Shown here: positions 16,420 through 25,191 of the stretch, piece by piece | Numbering within the stretch: the stretch's first letter is position 1 | Layout: every line of letters starts with the position of its first letter | From: Gelidibacter sediminis | Lineage (GTDB): Bacteria; Bacteroidota; Bacteroidia; Flavobacteriales; Flavobacteriaceae | Assembly (NCBI RefSeq): GCF_004364975.1 | Contig: NZ_SOBW01000007.1 | Location: 868,001-932,000, forward strand | DNA: 64,000 nucleotides | Direction of reading: 5' to 3' | Notes under the pieces: model-generated | Databases searched by the model: none | Told to the model about the DNA's origin: nothing | The model's input: the letters and a program-made list of their open reading frames with translations, nothing else | Program-made: the position numbers and the translations under genes

Positions 16420-17742
16420 ATGCTTGTTTTAAAATTTGGAGGAACATCTGTCGGGTCAATTGAAAACATGACCAATGTTAAAAACATCATTAATGATGGC
16501 CAACGTAAAGTGGTGGTTTTATCTGCAATGTCAGGAACTACCAACACCTTGGTAACAATTTCAGAATGCATAAAGTTTAAGGAGATTGAAAATGCCTTAG
16601 AACTCATCTCTGATTTGCATACCACGTATAAGCATACGGTGGGAAAATTGATTCACAACGAAGCGCTGAAAACTGAAGTAGAGACTTATGTGCAATCGAT
16701 ATTTGATACGCTTAAGGATGACACCAACGCCATTTACTCACCATTATTAGCCAATAAAATTGTTGCTCAAGGCGAATTGTTATCCACATTTATCTTTAGT
16801 CGTTTTTTAAAGCAAGAAGGTCTAAATGCGTGCTTATTGCCTGCTTTGGAATTTATGCGGATTGATAAATTTAATGAACCTGACAATTTTTATATCCGTC
16901 AGAATTTTAACCGCATCATCGAAGAGCGCCCTGATGCGGACATTTATATCACCCAAGGATTTATCTGCCTAGATGCTGATGGCAATATTGCCAACTTACA
17001 ACGTGGCGGAAGTGATTATACGGCTACCATTATTGGCGCTGCCTTACAGGCTACCGAAGTACAAATCTGGACTGATATTGACGGTTTCCATAATAATGAT
17101 CCGCGCTTTGTACCAGACACACATGCCATTTCAAATTTATCATTTGATGAAGCAGCGGAGTTGGCGTATTTTGGTGCTAAAATTTTACATCCACAAACTG
17201 TAATGCCAGTAAGGGAATTGGATATTCCGGTACGCTTAAAAAACACGATGTCACCATCATCTCACGGCACATTAATCACTAATGCTATTCATGGCGAAGG
17301 CATTAAAGCCGTTGCAGCCAAAGATGGCATTACAGCTATTAAAATTAAATCGGCCCGCATGCTTCTTGCTCACGGATTCTTGAAAAAAATATTCGAAATA
17401 TTTGAGAAGTATGAGACGTCTATTGACATGATTACAACTTCTGAAATTGCAGTGTCTCTTACTATTGACGATACCAAACACCTTTCAGAAATTATTGTAG
17501 AGTTAGAAAAATTTGCCTCGGTAGAAGTAGACGCATATAGAACTATTGTATGTTTGGTAGGAAATCAGATTGTCTACCATCCTGATACACCAAAATTATT
17601 CCAAATTCTGCAAGACGTCAATGTAAGAATGATTTCTTATGGCGGTAGCAATAACAATATATCATTGCTGATCAATACGAGTGATAAGGTTGAAACCTTA
17701 AGAAAGCTTAACCGCTATGTCTTCGACTTGGTGCCTGCATAA
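16420..17742 (+). CDS. lysC: Aspartate kinase (monofunctional)
   Basis: 440-residue aspartate kinase, which phosphorylates L-aspartate as the first step toward lysine, threonine, methionine and isoleucine. The N-terminal KFGGTSVGS motif, the GFICLDADG segment, the RGGSDYTATI motif and WTDIDGFHNNDPR are all present. Two ACT-type regulatory segments occupy the C-terminal third (from about residue 300), the likely site of feedback control. No homoserine dehydrogenase domain is fused. A TTG-N19-TACCTTCG promoter precedes it and an intrinsic terminator follows. Confidence 0.95.
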   Translation: MLVLKFGGTSVGSIENMTNVKNIINDGQRKVVVLSAMSGTTNTLVTISECIKFKEIENALELISDLHTTYKHTVGKLIHNEALKTEVETYVQSIFDTLKDDTNAIYSPLLANKIVAQGELLSTFIFSRFLKQEGLNACLLPALEFMRIDKFNEPDNFYIRQNFNRIIEERPDADIYITQGFICLDADGNIANLQRGGSDYTATIIGAALQATEVQIWTDIDGFHNNDPRFVPDTHAISNLSFDEAAELAYFGAKILHPQTVMPVRELDIPVRLKNTMSPSSHGTLITNAIHGEGIKAVAAKDGITAIKIKSARMLLAHGFLKKIFEIFEKYETSIDMITTSEIAVSLTIDDTKHLSEIIVELEKFASVEVDAYRTIVCLVGNQIVYHPDTPKLFQILQDVNVRMISYGGSNNNISLLINTSDKVETLRKLNRYVFDLVPA

Positions 17743-17769
17743 TGCAGTTGCCGTTTAAAAATAAAAAAA

Positions 17770-17793
17770 GCACTTTTACAAGTGCCTTTTTTT
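17770..17793. terminator. Terminator between lysC and pepP
   Basis: GCACTT (17770-17775) pairs with AAGTGC (17780-17785) around a 4-nt loop, flanked by an A-run on the left and a T-run on the right. It can serve both convergent genes. Confidence 0.85.
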
Positions 17794-17797
17794 TATG

Positions 17798-19108
17798 TTA
17801 GGAATTCATGATATCTTCAATTTCATCTGCTTCAATAGGAATATTACCCATCAAGTTAAACGGCTCGCCTGTTTTTTGGATGACCAAATCATCTTCCAAA
17901 CGCACTCCGAAACCTTCTTCAGGAATATAAATACCTGGCTCTACAGTAAAGACCATGTTTTCTTGCATTGGTTCAGTTAAAATACCATAATCATGTGTAT
18001 CCAAACCAATATTGTGGCTCGTACCATGCATAAAGTATTTTTTGTACGCTGGCCAATCTTTATTTTCATTTTGAACATCAGCTTTGTCAAGTAATTTAAG
18101 ACCCAATAATTCTGAGGTCATCATATCACCAACTTCTTTGTGGTATTCCGCCCAATCTGTACCTGGCACCAATAATTTAGAGGCCTCTTTTTTAACATGA
18201 TTGACTGCATTATATACGTCCTTCTGACGTTTTGAAAATCTTCCGCCTACTGGGATTGTTCGTGTCATATCACTCGCATAATTTGCATATTCTGCACCCA
18301 CATCCAAAAGAATCAAATCGCCGTTTTTACATTGTTGGTTATTGACTACATAATGCAACACATTCGCATTGTTACCAGCAGCAATAATTGGTGTATAGGC
18401 AAAGCCCTTAGAGCGGTTACGTAAGAACTCGTGCATCAATTCAGCTTCAATCTCATATTCCCAAACTCCAGGTTTAACAAAACTCAACAATCTTCTAAAG
18501 CCTTTTTCAGTAATATTACAGGCTTTTTGCATCAAATCAATCTCAATTGGATCTTTTACAGAGCGTAAACGCTGTAGGATTGGATTACTCTTGGCAACAG
18601 AATGTGCAGGATATTTTTCCTTTAACCATTTTGTATATCGGTCTTCACGAGTTTCAGTTTCTACATTGGCACGGTAATGCTCATTAGTATTGATATAAAC
18701 GGTGTCGCATTGCGTCATCAATTCAAACATAACTTTCTCCATGTCTTTCAACCAATACACGGTTTTGACCCCAGAGGTTTCAAAGGCCGCTTCTTTGGTT
18801 AGTTTTTCACCTTCCCAGACTGCAATATGATCATTGGTTTCTTTTAAGAATAAAATTTCGCGATGGTTCTCTTTTGGAGCATCAGGAAACAGCACTAAAA
18901 TACTCTCTTCCTGATCTACGCCGCTTAAGTAAAAAATATCGCGGTGTTGTTGAAAGGGCATGGTGCTATCAGCACTAATTGGATAAATATCATTAGAGTT
19001 AAAAACCGCTAAACTACTGGGTTTCATTTGAGCCATAAAGTTTTTTCGGTTCTTTATAAAAAGGGTGCGGTCTATTTGATCGTATTTCATAATGTGAAGT
19101 TTTTTCAA
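17798..19108 (-). CDS. pepP: Xaa-Pro aminopeptidase
   Basis: 436-residue M24B metallopeptidase that removes an N-terminal residue preceding proline. The N-terminal creatinase-like domain covers about 1-170. The pita-bread catalytic domain has the expected dinuclear metal ligands: Asp in LLDVGAEYANYASDMTR (two aspartates), His in HGTSHNIGLDTHD, Glu in VEPGIYI and Glu in GVRLEDD. It appears cytosolic, without a signal peptide. Monocistronic, ending at the terminator shared with lysC. Confidence 0.93.
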   Translation of the reverse strand: MKKLHIMKYDQIDRTLFIKNRKNFMAQMKPSSLAVFNSNDIYPISADSTMPFQQHRDIFYLSGVDQEESILVLFPDAPKENHREILFLKETNDHIAVWEGEKLTKEAAFETSGVKTVYWLKDMEKVMFELMTQCDTVYINTNEHYRANVETETREDRYTKWLKEKYPAHSVAKSNPILQRLRSVKDPIEIDLMQKACNITEKGFRRLLSFVKPGVWEYEIEAELMHEFLRNRSKGFAYTPIIAAGNNANVLHYVVNNQQCKNGDLILLDVGAEYANYASDMTRTIPVGGRFSKRQKDVYNAVNHVKKEASKLLVPGTDWAEYHKEVGDMMTSELLGLKLLDKADVQNENKDWPAYKKYFMHGTSHNIGLDTHDYGILTEPMQENMVFTVEPGIYIPEEGFGVRLEDDLVIQKTGEPFNLMGNIPIEADEIEDIMNS

Positions 19109-19307
19109 AATTACAGTTTTAGTATTGCTTAAAAAAATCTAAGGCAGCTTTATGAATTTTTTAACCGTAAATAATACCAAAACCTAAACATATTTGTAAT
19201 GTACCTAAAATTCGTTTTCGATATACGTAATCAGATTTTCAAAATTGTCTGAATAAGAATACATTTTTTTCTCTATCTTTCTAAAAGATTTAAAATGCCC
19301 TCAAATT

Positions 19308-19334
19308 GAAATTCTATCATAAGTGTAGAATTTC
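19308..19334. other. 9-bp inverted repeat upstream of the barrel-protein gene
   Basis: GAAATTCTA (19308-19316) and TAGAATTTC (19326-19334) are perfect complements around a 9-nt loop, 39 nt before the start at 19374. It could be a leader hairpin or an operator. The rest of the 265-nt spacer shows nothing else. Confidence 0.45.
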
Positions 19335-19373
19335 GTCCGTGCAACACTTACGCTCTAACGATAGCTAAATTAT

Positions 19374-20606
19374 ATGCTCAAATCCGCTTTGCTCTTCTGT
19401 CTTTTACTTTGGACATCTTACAGTTTTTCACAAGACAACAATGACTTGAAAATTTTCTTTGACTGCAACACCTGTGATCTCACTTACATTAAACAAAATC
19501 TTACCATGGTAGAATTTGTAAGAGACCAGAATTACGCTGAGGTCCATTTATTTTTTACGCGTCAAACTAATGGCAGTGGAGGCAGTGAATATGTAATTGA
19601 TTTTATAGGTCAAAAAAACTTTAAAGACCTTCAAGATCAAATTAAGTTTTCTACAGATTCAGATATGACCAGTGATGATGTGCGCTCAAAAATTTTGAAG
19701 TTTGTAAAACTAGGGTTGGTCAGATATTGGGTAAAAAAAGGTAGTACCAAGGACATTTCAGTGACGATTGCAAAACCTGAAGAGGGTGAGACAACCAAAG
19801 ACAGCATTAGTGATCCGTGGGATTATTGGGTGTTTGGAACGGACATATTTGGGTATTTTAGTGGAGAAGAATCCAGCAAATTTAGCAGTTTTAGTGTCAA
19901 TGTAACCTCAAAACGGGTAACGGAAGCTAATAAATTTTCCTTTAGAGCCGGTTTTAGTGAGAATCAATCTACTTTTAGTTTTGACGGCACTGACATTATC
20001 TCCAAGCGTAATTCAAAATATCTGTATATCAGTGATATCATCAGCATCAGCGACCATTGGTCTACAGGGGCGTTCGCTAACATAGGATCCTCAATGTATA
20101 GCAACAAAGAATTTTATTGGGAGTTTAAACCTGCCATAGAATACAATTTTTTCAACTATTCTGTATCTGCCAAGAAACAATTGGCCCTCACCTATTCCAA
20201 TGGCATTGTTTACAACAACTATATTCAGCGGTCTGTTTATGCCAAAGAAAATGAATACCTGTGGGAACATGAATTGAAATTGGGCGGTAGTGTCAATCAG
20301 AAATGGGGAAATATCTATGGTGAAGCTTCATTTGAACAGTATTTGCACGACACAAGTTTAAATGCGCTGACCTTTTATTTAGGCACAAGTATCCGATTGT
20401 TTAAGGGGCTCAATTTTAATTTGAGCGGCAATTACAGCATTACTAGAAATCAAATTAATCTCCCAGCGGGTGACGTGTCTCTAGAAGAACTCTTGCTACA
20501 ACAACAGCAATTGCAATCTGGATATAATTATTATTTTAACGTTGGCTTGAGTTACTCCTTTGGTTCTATATACAATACGATTGTAAATCCGCGCTTTAAT
20601 TTTTAA
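19374..20606 (+). CDS. Predicted outer-membrane beta-barrel protein, unknown function
   Basis: 410-residue exported protein. The signal peptide runs to about residue 20 (SYSFSQ). Residues about 21-135 form a soluble domain with a CNTC pair (FFDCNTCDLTYI) near its start. The remainder (about 150-410) alternates polar and aromatic residues in short strands and ends in a terminal phenylalanine (NPRFNF), as outer-membrane barrels do. A glutamine/leucine stretch (LLQQQQLQ) near residue 375 probably lies in a loop. No TonB box or plug is seen. Related proteins without a name occur in flavobacteria. It is the sole gene of its unit, upstream of sdhC. Confidence 0.75.
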   Translation: MLKSALLFCLLLWTSYSFSQDNNDLKIFFDCNTCDLTYIKQNLTMVEFVRDQNYAEVHLFFTRQTNGSGGSEYVIDFIGQKNFKDLQDQIKFSTDSDMTSDDVRSKILKFVKLGLVRYWVKKGSTKDISVTIAKPEEGETTKDSISDPWDYWVFGTDIFGYFSGEESSKFSSFSVNVTSKRVTEANKFSFRAGFSENQSTFSFDGTDIISKRNSKYLYISDIISISDHWSTGAFANIGSSMYSNKEFYWEFKPAIEYNFFNYSVSAKKQLALTYSNGIVYNNYIQRSVYAKENEYLWEHELKLGGSVNQKWGNIYGEASFEQYLHDTSLNALTFYLGTSIRLFKGLNFNLSGNYSITRNQINLPAGDVSLEELLLQQQQLQSGYNYYFNVGLSYSFGSIYNTIVNPRFNF

Positions 20607-20644
20607 TTAAAATCATTCCAAATAAGTAGAAATAATTCTATTTT

Positions 20645-20675
20645 TTGGCTTTCAATCGATTGAAGTGTATCTTTG
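20645..20675 (+). promoter_or_regulatory. Promoter of the sdhCAB operon
   Basis: TTG (20645-20647), a 20-nt spacer and a perfect TATCTTTG (20668-20675). The sdhC ATG follows 26 nt downstream. This is one of the best matches to the Bacteroidota promoter consensus in the window. Confidence 0.75.
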
Positions 20676-20701
20676 CCTAACATTAAACTAACCTTCAAAA
20701 G

Positions 20702-21376
20702 ATGAGCGGAATTTTAAATTCTTCAATTGGAAGAAAGTTTGCCATGGCGCTTTCAGCATTCTTCCTCATGATTTTTCTTGTACAACATTTTGCAATTAAT
20801 ATCCTATCAGTATTCAGTGCGGATACGTTTAACGAGGCGTCTCACTTTATGGGAACCTTTTGGGTAGTGCAATATATATTTCAACCCATCTTAATTTTAG
20901 GAGTTATTTTTCATTTTGTAATGGGAATGATTTTAGAAATAAGAAATAGAAACGCAAGAAAAATAGCGTATGTTAAAAACAATGGTAATGCCAATTCTAC
21001 CTGGATGAGCAGAAACATGATTTGGACCGGTGGTGTAATTTTATTGTTCCTCGGACTTCATTTTTACGACTTTTGGCTGCCAGAAATCAACACCAAATTT
21101 ATTGAAGGCGACATGAGTGGTACGCTAGCAAACGGCGAATATCGTTATTTTGAAGAATTGCAGCACAAGTTTGTAGACGTATGGCGTGTGGCGCTTTACT
21201 GTCTTGCCTTTGTGTTTTTAGCACTACACTTATTACACGGGTTCAGTTCCGCATTTCAATCGGTTGGAGCCAACAATAAATATACAAGAGGATTAAGAGG
21301 ATTTGGTAAAGCTTATGCAATCATTATCCCATTAGGATTTATTTTTATCGCACTTTATCATCATTTTAATCACTAA
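20702..21376 (+). CDS. sdhC: Succinate dehydrogenase / fumarate reductase cytochrome b subunit
   Basis: 224-residue membrane anchor of complex II of the type B class, in which a single subunit with five membrane helices holds two haems and passes electrons between the SdhAB head and menaquinone. Hydrophobic helices lie near 15-38, 52-85, 105-125, 155-180 and 198-220, with histidines placed in several (for example LVQHFA, IFHFVMG, ALHLLHG), fitting di-haem ligation. The gene is first in sdhCAB, 12 nt before sdhA. Confidence 0.94.
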   Translation: MSGILNSSIGRKFAMALSAFFLMIFLVQHFAINILSVFSADTFNEASHFMGTFWVVQYIFQPILILGVIFHFVMGMILEIRNRNARKIAYVKNNGNANSTWMSRNMIWTGGVILLFLGLHFYDFWLPEINTKFIEGDMSGTLANGEYRYFEELQHKFVDVWRVALYCLAFVFLALHLLHGFSSAFQSVGANNKYTRGLRGFGKAYAIIIPLGFIFIALYHHFNH

Positions 21377-21388
21377 AAAATATCTATT

Positions 21389-23386
21389 ATGGCTTTAGAT
21401 TCAAAAATACCTGAAGGCCCACTGGCAGATAAGTGGACCAACTATAAAAACAACATTAACCTTGTCAACCCAGCCAACAAACGCAACATAGATGTAATTG
21501 TTGTTGGTACAGGATTGGCTGGAGGTTCTGCCGCTGCAACTTTAGCAGAATTAGGCTATAACGTAAAAGCATTTTGTTTTCAGGATTCACCGCGTCGTGC
21601 ACACTCTATTGCTGCACAAGGTGGTATCAATGCTGCAAAAAACTATCAAGGTGATGGCGATTCTACTTACCGCTTATTTTATGATACTGTAAAAGGAGGC
21701 GATTACCGTTCTCGTGAAGCTAACGTATACCGTTTGGCAGAAGTATCAGCAAATATTATTGACCAATGTGTGGCCCAAGGAGTTCCTTTTGCACGTGAAT
21801 ACGGTGGTTTATTAGACAACCGTTCGTTTGGTGGCGTTTTGGTATCAAGAACCTTTTATGCTGCAGGTCAAACAGGACAACAATTATTATTGGGTGCCTA
21901 TTCTGCCATGAATCGTCAAATTGGTCGTGGTAAAATCAAAATGTACAACCGTCATGAAATGTTAGACGTTGTAGTTGTTGATGGAAAAGCGCGAGGCATT
22001 ATCGCAAGAAATTTAGTTACTGGAGAAATTGAACGTCATTCAGCCCATGCGGTTGTATTGGGAACTGGAGGTTACGGAAACGTATTCTTCTTATCTACCA
22101 ACGCCATGGGAAGCAATGTAACCGCAGCTTGGAAAGCACATAAACGTGGTGCCTTCTTTGCAAATCCATGCTATACACAAATTCACCCAACCTGTATTCC
22201 AGTTTCTGGAGATCACCAGTCTAAATTAACTTTGATGTCTGAATCGCTTCGTAATGACGGACGTATTTGGGTGCCAAAAAATATGGAAGATGTTCTTGCC
22301 ATCAGAGAAGGGAAATTAAAACCAACAGCAATTCCTGAAGAAAATAGAGATTACTATTTAGAACGTCGTTACCCAGCATTTGGTAACTTGGTACCTCGTG
22401 ATGTGGCCTCCCGTGCCGCAAAAGAACGTTGCGATGCAGGATATGGTGTCAACAAAACAGGCGAAGCTGTGTATCTGGATTTCGCCTCAGCTATTGAAAG
22501 ATACGGAAAAGAGCAAGCTACCGTAAGACATTTAGATGTTGATGATAAAGCGCTTGTTAAAAAATTGGGTCAAGAAGTTATCAGAGAAAAATATGGTAAC
22601 CTTTTCCAGATGTACGAAAAAATTGTAGATCAAAATCCGTATGAAATGCCAATGATGATTTACCCTGCGGTACATTACACCATGGGCGGACTTTGGGTAG
22701 ATTACAATTTGATGACTAATGTTCCTGGGCTTTATTCTATAGGAGAGGCCAACTTCTCTGACCACGGCGCAAACCGTCTTGGTGCTTCTGCACTGATGCA
22801 AGGTTTAGCCGATGGTTATTTCGTATTGCCATATACAATTGGCGATTATCTATCCAAAGATATTCGTACAGGAAAAATACCTACAAATACACCTGAATTT
22901 GATCAGGCAGAGAACAACGTTAAAGACAGTTTAGATCACTTAATCAATAATAAAGGAACACATTCTGTTGATCATTTTCATAAACGACTTGGAAAAATCA
23001 TGTGGAACAAATGTGGAATGGCTCGTAACGCACAAGGCTTACAAGAAGCTATTGTGGAAATTGCAGAGCTTCGTAAAGAATTCTGGAGAGATGTTAGAGT
23101 TCCTGGAACGCAAAACGAGTATAACGAGGAATTGGCAAAAGCAATGCGTGTTGCTGATTACCTCGAATTAGGTGAATTATTTGCGAAAGACGCTTTACAT
23201 AGAGAAGAATCTGCTGGCGGACATTTTAGAGAAGAGTACCAAACAGAAGAAGGTGAAGCATTAAGACGCCCAGAATTTCAATATGTTGCGGCATGGGAAT
23301 TTAAAGGTGAGCCAAAAGAGGCTATTCTTCATAAGGAAGAATTGAAGTACGAGAATATTGAAGTGAAAGAGAGAAGTTATAAATAA
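21389..23386 (+). CDS. sdhA: Succinate dehydrogenase / fumarate reductase flavoprotein
   Basis: 665-residue catalytic subunit that interconverts succinate and fumarate. The FAD dinucleotide motif [11 protein letters not shown] lies near residues 38-48, and the covalent FAD-binding histidine is in [11 protein letters not shown] (about 66-76). Further hallmarks are HPTCIP, the active-site stretch GRIWVPK and the [18 protein letters not shown] motif near 450. Length and the long insertions are typical of the Bacteroidota/epsilonproteobacterial class. Second gene of the operon. Confidence 0.97.
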   Translation: MALDSKIPEGPLADKWTNYKNNINLVNPANKRNIDVIVVGTGLAGGSAAATLAELGYNVKAFCFQDSPRRAHSIAAQGGINAAKNYQGDGDSTYRLFYDTVKGGDYRSREANVYRLAEVSANIIDQCVAQGVPFAREYGGLLDNRSFGGVLVSRTFYAAGQTGQQLLLGAYSAMNRQIGRGKIKMYNRHEMLDVVVVDGKARGIIARNLVTGEIERHSAHAVVLGTGGYGNVFFLSTNAMGSNVTAAWKAHKRGAFFANPCYTQIHPTCIPVSGDHQSKLTLMSESLRNDGRIWVPKNMEDVLAIREGKLKPTAIPEENRDYYLERRYPAFGNLVPRDVASRAAKERCDAGYGVNKTGEAVYLDFASAIERYGKEQATVRHLDVDDKALVKKLGQEVIREKYGNLFQMYEKIVDQNPYEMPMMIYPAVHYTMGGLWVDYNLMTNVPGLYSIGEANFSDHGANRLGASALMQGLADGYFVLPYTIGDYLSKDIRTGKIPTNTPEFDQAENNVKDSLDHLINNKGTHSVDHFHKRLGKIMWNKCGMARNAQGLQEAIVEIAELRKEFWRDVRVPGTQNEYNEELAKAMRVADYLELGELFAKDALHREESAGGHFREEYQTEEGEALRRPEFQYVAAWEFKGEPKEAILHKEELKYENIEVKERSYK

Positions 23387-23397
23387 GAAGTAACGTT

Positions 23398-24144
23398 ATG
23401 AAATTAACCTTAAAAATATGGCGTCAAAAAAACGCTGACACCAAAGGAAAACTAGTCGATTACCAAATTGACGGTATTGAAGGCGATATGTCTTTCCTTG
23501 AAATGTTAGACGTTTTAAATGAACAACTCATTAATAAAGGCGAAGAACCTGTAGCATTTGATCATGATTGTCGTGAAGGTATTTGCGGTACTTGCTCATT
23601 ATATATTAACGGAGAAGCCCATGGACCAGATCGCTTAATAACTACTTGTCAATTGCATATGCGAATGTTCAATGATGGAGACACCATCCATATTGAACCA
23701 TTTAGAGCAACCGCTTTTCCGGTCATTAAAGATTTGGTTGTAGACCGCAGTTCTTTTGACCGTATTCAACACGCTGGTGGATTTATATCAGTAAATACTT
23801 CCGGAAACACAATAGACGCCAATGCTATTCCAGTAAATAAACATGATGCTGATACGGCATTTGAATCTGCAACCTGTATTGGTTGTGGTGCATGTGTTGC
23901 AAGTTGTAAAAACTCATCTGCAATGTTGTTTGTTGGCGCTAAAGTCTCCCAGTTTGCGTTATTGCCACAAGGTAAAATTGAGGCTACAGAACGTGTTTTA
24001 AACATGGTAAAGCAAATGGACGAAGAAGGTTTTGGTAACTGTACCAATACTGGAGCATGTGAGGTAGAATGCCCTAAAGGCATCTCGCTGGAAAATATAG
24101 CCCGTTTAAACCGCGAATATTTAGCTGCAGAGTTAAAAGGATAA
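23398..24144 (+). CDS. sdhB: Succinate dehydrogenase / fumarate reductase iron-sulfur subunit
   Basis: 248-residue electron-transfer subunit linking SdhA to the haem subunit. The plant-type [2Fe-2S] site is seen in CREGICGTC followed by a later cysteine in ITTCQLH. The two cubane clusters are bound by [11 protein letters not shown] and by [14 protein letters not shown]. All ligands are intact. It is the last gene of sdhCAB, and a strong terminator follows 45 nt after the stop codon. Confidence 0.97.
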   Translation: MKLTLKIWRQKNADTKGKLVDYQIDGIEGDMSFLEMLDVLNEQLINKGEEPVAFDHDCREGICGTCSLYINGEAHGPDRLITTCQLHMRMFNDGDTIHIEPFRATAFPVIKDLVVDRSSFDRIQHAGGFISVNTSGNTIDANAIPVNKHDADTAFESATCIGCGACVASCKNSSAMLFVGAKVSQFALLPQGKIEATERVLNMVKQMDEEGFGNCTNTGACEVECPKGISLENIARLNREYLAAELKG

Positions 24145-24188
24145 CGTTATAGTACACTTCCAAAATTGGAAGTCATTGATATCAAATA

Positions 24189-24216
24189 AAATCCCAATGC
24201 TTTATTGGGATTTTTT
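24189..24216 (+). terminator. Terminator of the sdhCAB operon
   Basis: AAATCCCAAT (24189-24198) pairs with ATTGGGATTT (24204-24213) around GCTTT, followed by a T-run. It lies inside the longest possible reading frame of the next gene, which argues that this gene starts further downstream, at 24245. Confidence 0.9.
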
Positions 24217-24244
24217 AGTACCTTATATTTTAAACCACCCTATT

Positions 24245-25177
24245 ATGATGCACAAAACGTGCCTTACAATTTTCGTATTGTTGTGTTACACAACACTTAT
24301 TAAAGCTCAGGTTACCGAGCAACAGATCAACATTGAACAGCACTACAGTTTTAACCCTGACAGTTTAATTCATCACATTAAGACCTTATCTTCCGATGCT
24401 TTTGAAGGTAGACGTACAGGAACTGCCGGTGCTGAAAAAGCGAAACAATACATCATCAACAAATTCAGAAGCTTAAATGTTACCCCTTTAATTCAAGATT
24501 ATCAACAACCATTTACGTTCACAACAAGAGGCAAGACCTATAAAGCAATCAATGTTTTAGGATTGATTAAAGGTTCAAAGAAGCCGGAAGAATACATCGT
24601 TATCAGTGCGCATTACGATCATGAAGGCATCCAAAACAACCAAATTTATAATGGTGCCGATGATGATGCATCAGGTGTTGCTGCACTTTTTGCATTTGCC
24701 GAATATTTTGAGAATCATCTACCAACACATTCTGTAATTTTAGCCGCTTTTGATGCAGAAGAATTAGGTATTTCAGGCTCGCATTATTACGTGAACAATT
24801 CAATCGTGCCTTTAAATAAAATTAAACTCAATATCAATATGGACATGATCAGTCGGAATGATAAAAACGAATTATATGCCGTCGGAACAGCTTATAACAC
24901 TGCCTTAAAATCGGTTATTTCCAATTATAAAAGTGCAACAGATTTAACGCTGCTAATGGGGCATGATGGTCAAGATGGGAAACAGAATTGGACCCACGCT
25001 TCAGACCATGCGCCGTTTCATAAAAAGAAGATTCCATTTTTATACTTTGGCGTAGAAGACCACAAAGACTACCATAAACCTTCGGACACTTTTGAAAACA
25101 TTCATCCGGAATTTTACAAAAATGCCGTTAAGGCTATAATTTCAATTTTCGGCACAGTAGATGCCATGCAATTATAG
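24245..25177 (+). CDS. Secreted M28-family metallopeptidase
   Basis: 310-residue exported peptidase of the M28 family (aminopeptidase Y/glutaminyl-cyclase-like). The chosen start gives a classic signal peptide (hydrophobic stretch ending IKAQ); an upstream in-frame start at 24176 would read through the sdh terminator and is rejected. Zinc ligands are visible: His in SAHYDH, the bridging Asp in GADDDASG, Glu pair in FDAEELG, Asp in NMDMIS and the final His in EDHKDYH. Substrate specificity is not evident. The next gene starts 14 nt downstream, so the two may be co-transcribed. Confidence 0.9.
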   Translation: MMHKTCLTIFVLLCYTTLIKAQVTEQQINIEQHYSFNPDSLIHHIKTLSSDAFEGRRTGTAGAEKAKQYIINKFRSLNVTPLIQDYQQPFTFTTRGKTYKAINVLGLIKGSKKPEEYIVISAHYDHEGIQNNQIYNGADDDASGVAALFAFAEYFENHLPTHSVILAAFDAEELGISGSHYYVNNSIVPLNKIKLNINMDMISRNDKNELYAVGTAYNTALKSVISNYKSATDLTLLMGHDGQDGKQNWTHASDHAPFHKKKIPFLYFGVEDHKDYHKPSDTFENIHPEFYKNAVKAIISIFGTVDAMQL

Positions 25178-25191
25178 ATAAAAATTTTTAT

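Noticed and set aside
24176-24244. Upstream start for the M28 peptidase
   Set aside because: It would translate through the sdhCAB terminator and hide the signal peptide that begins at 24245.
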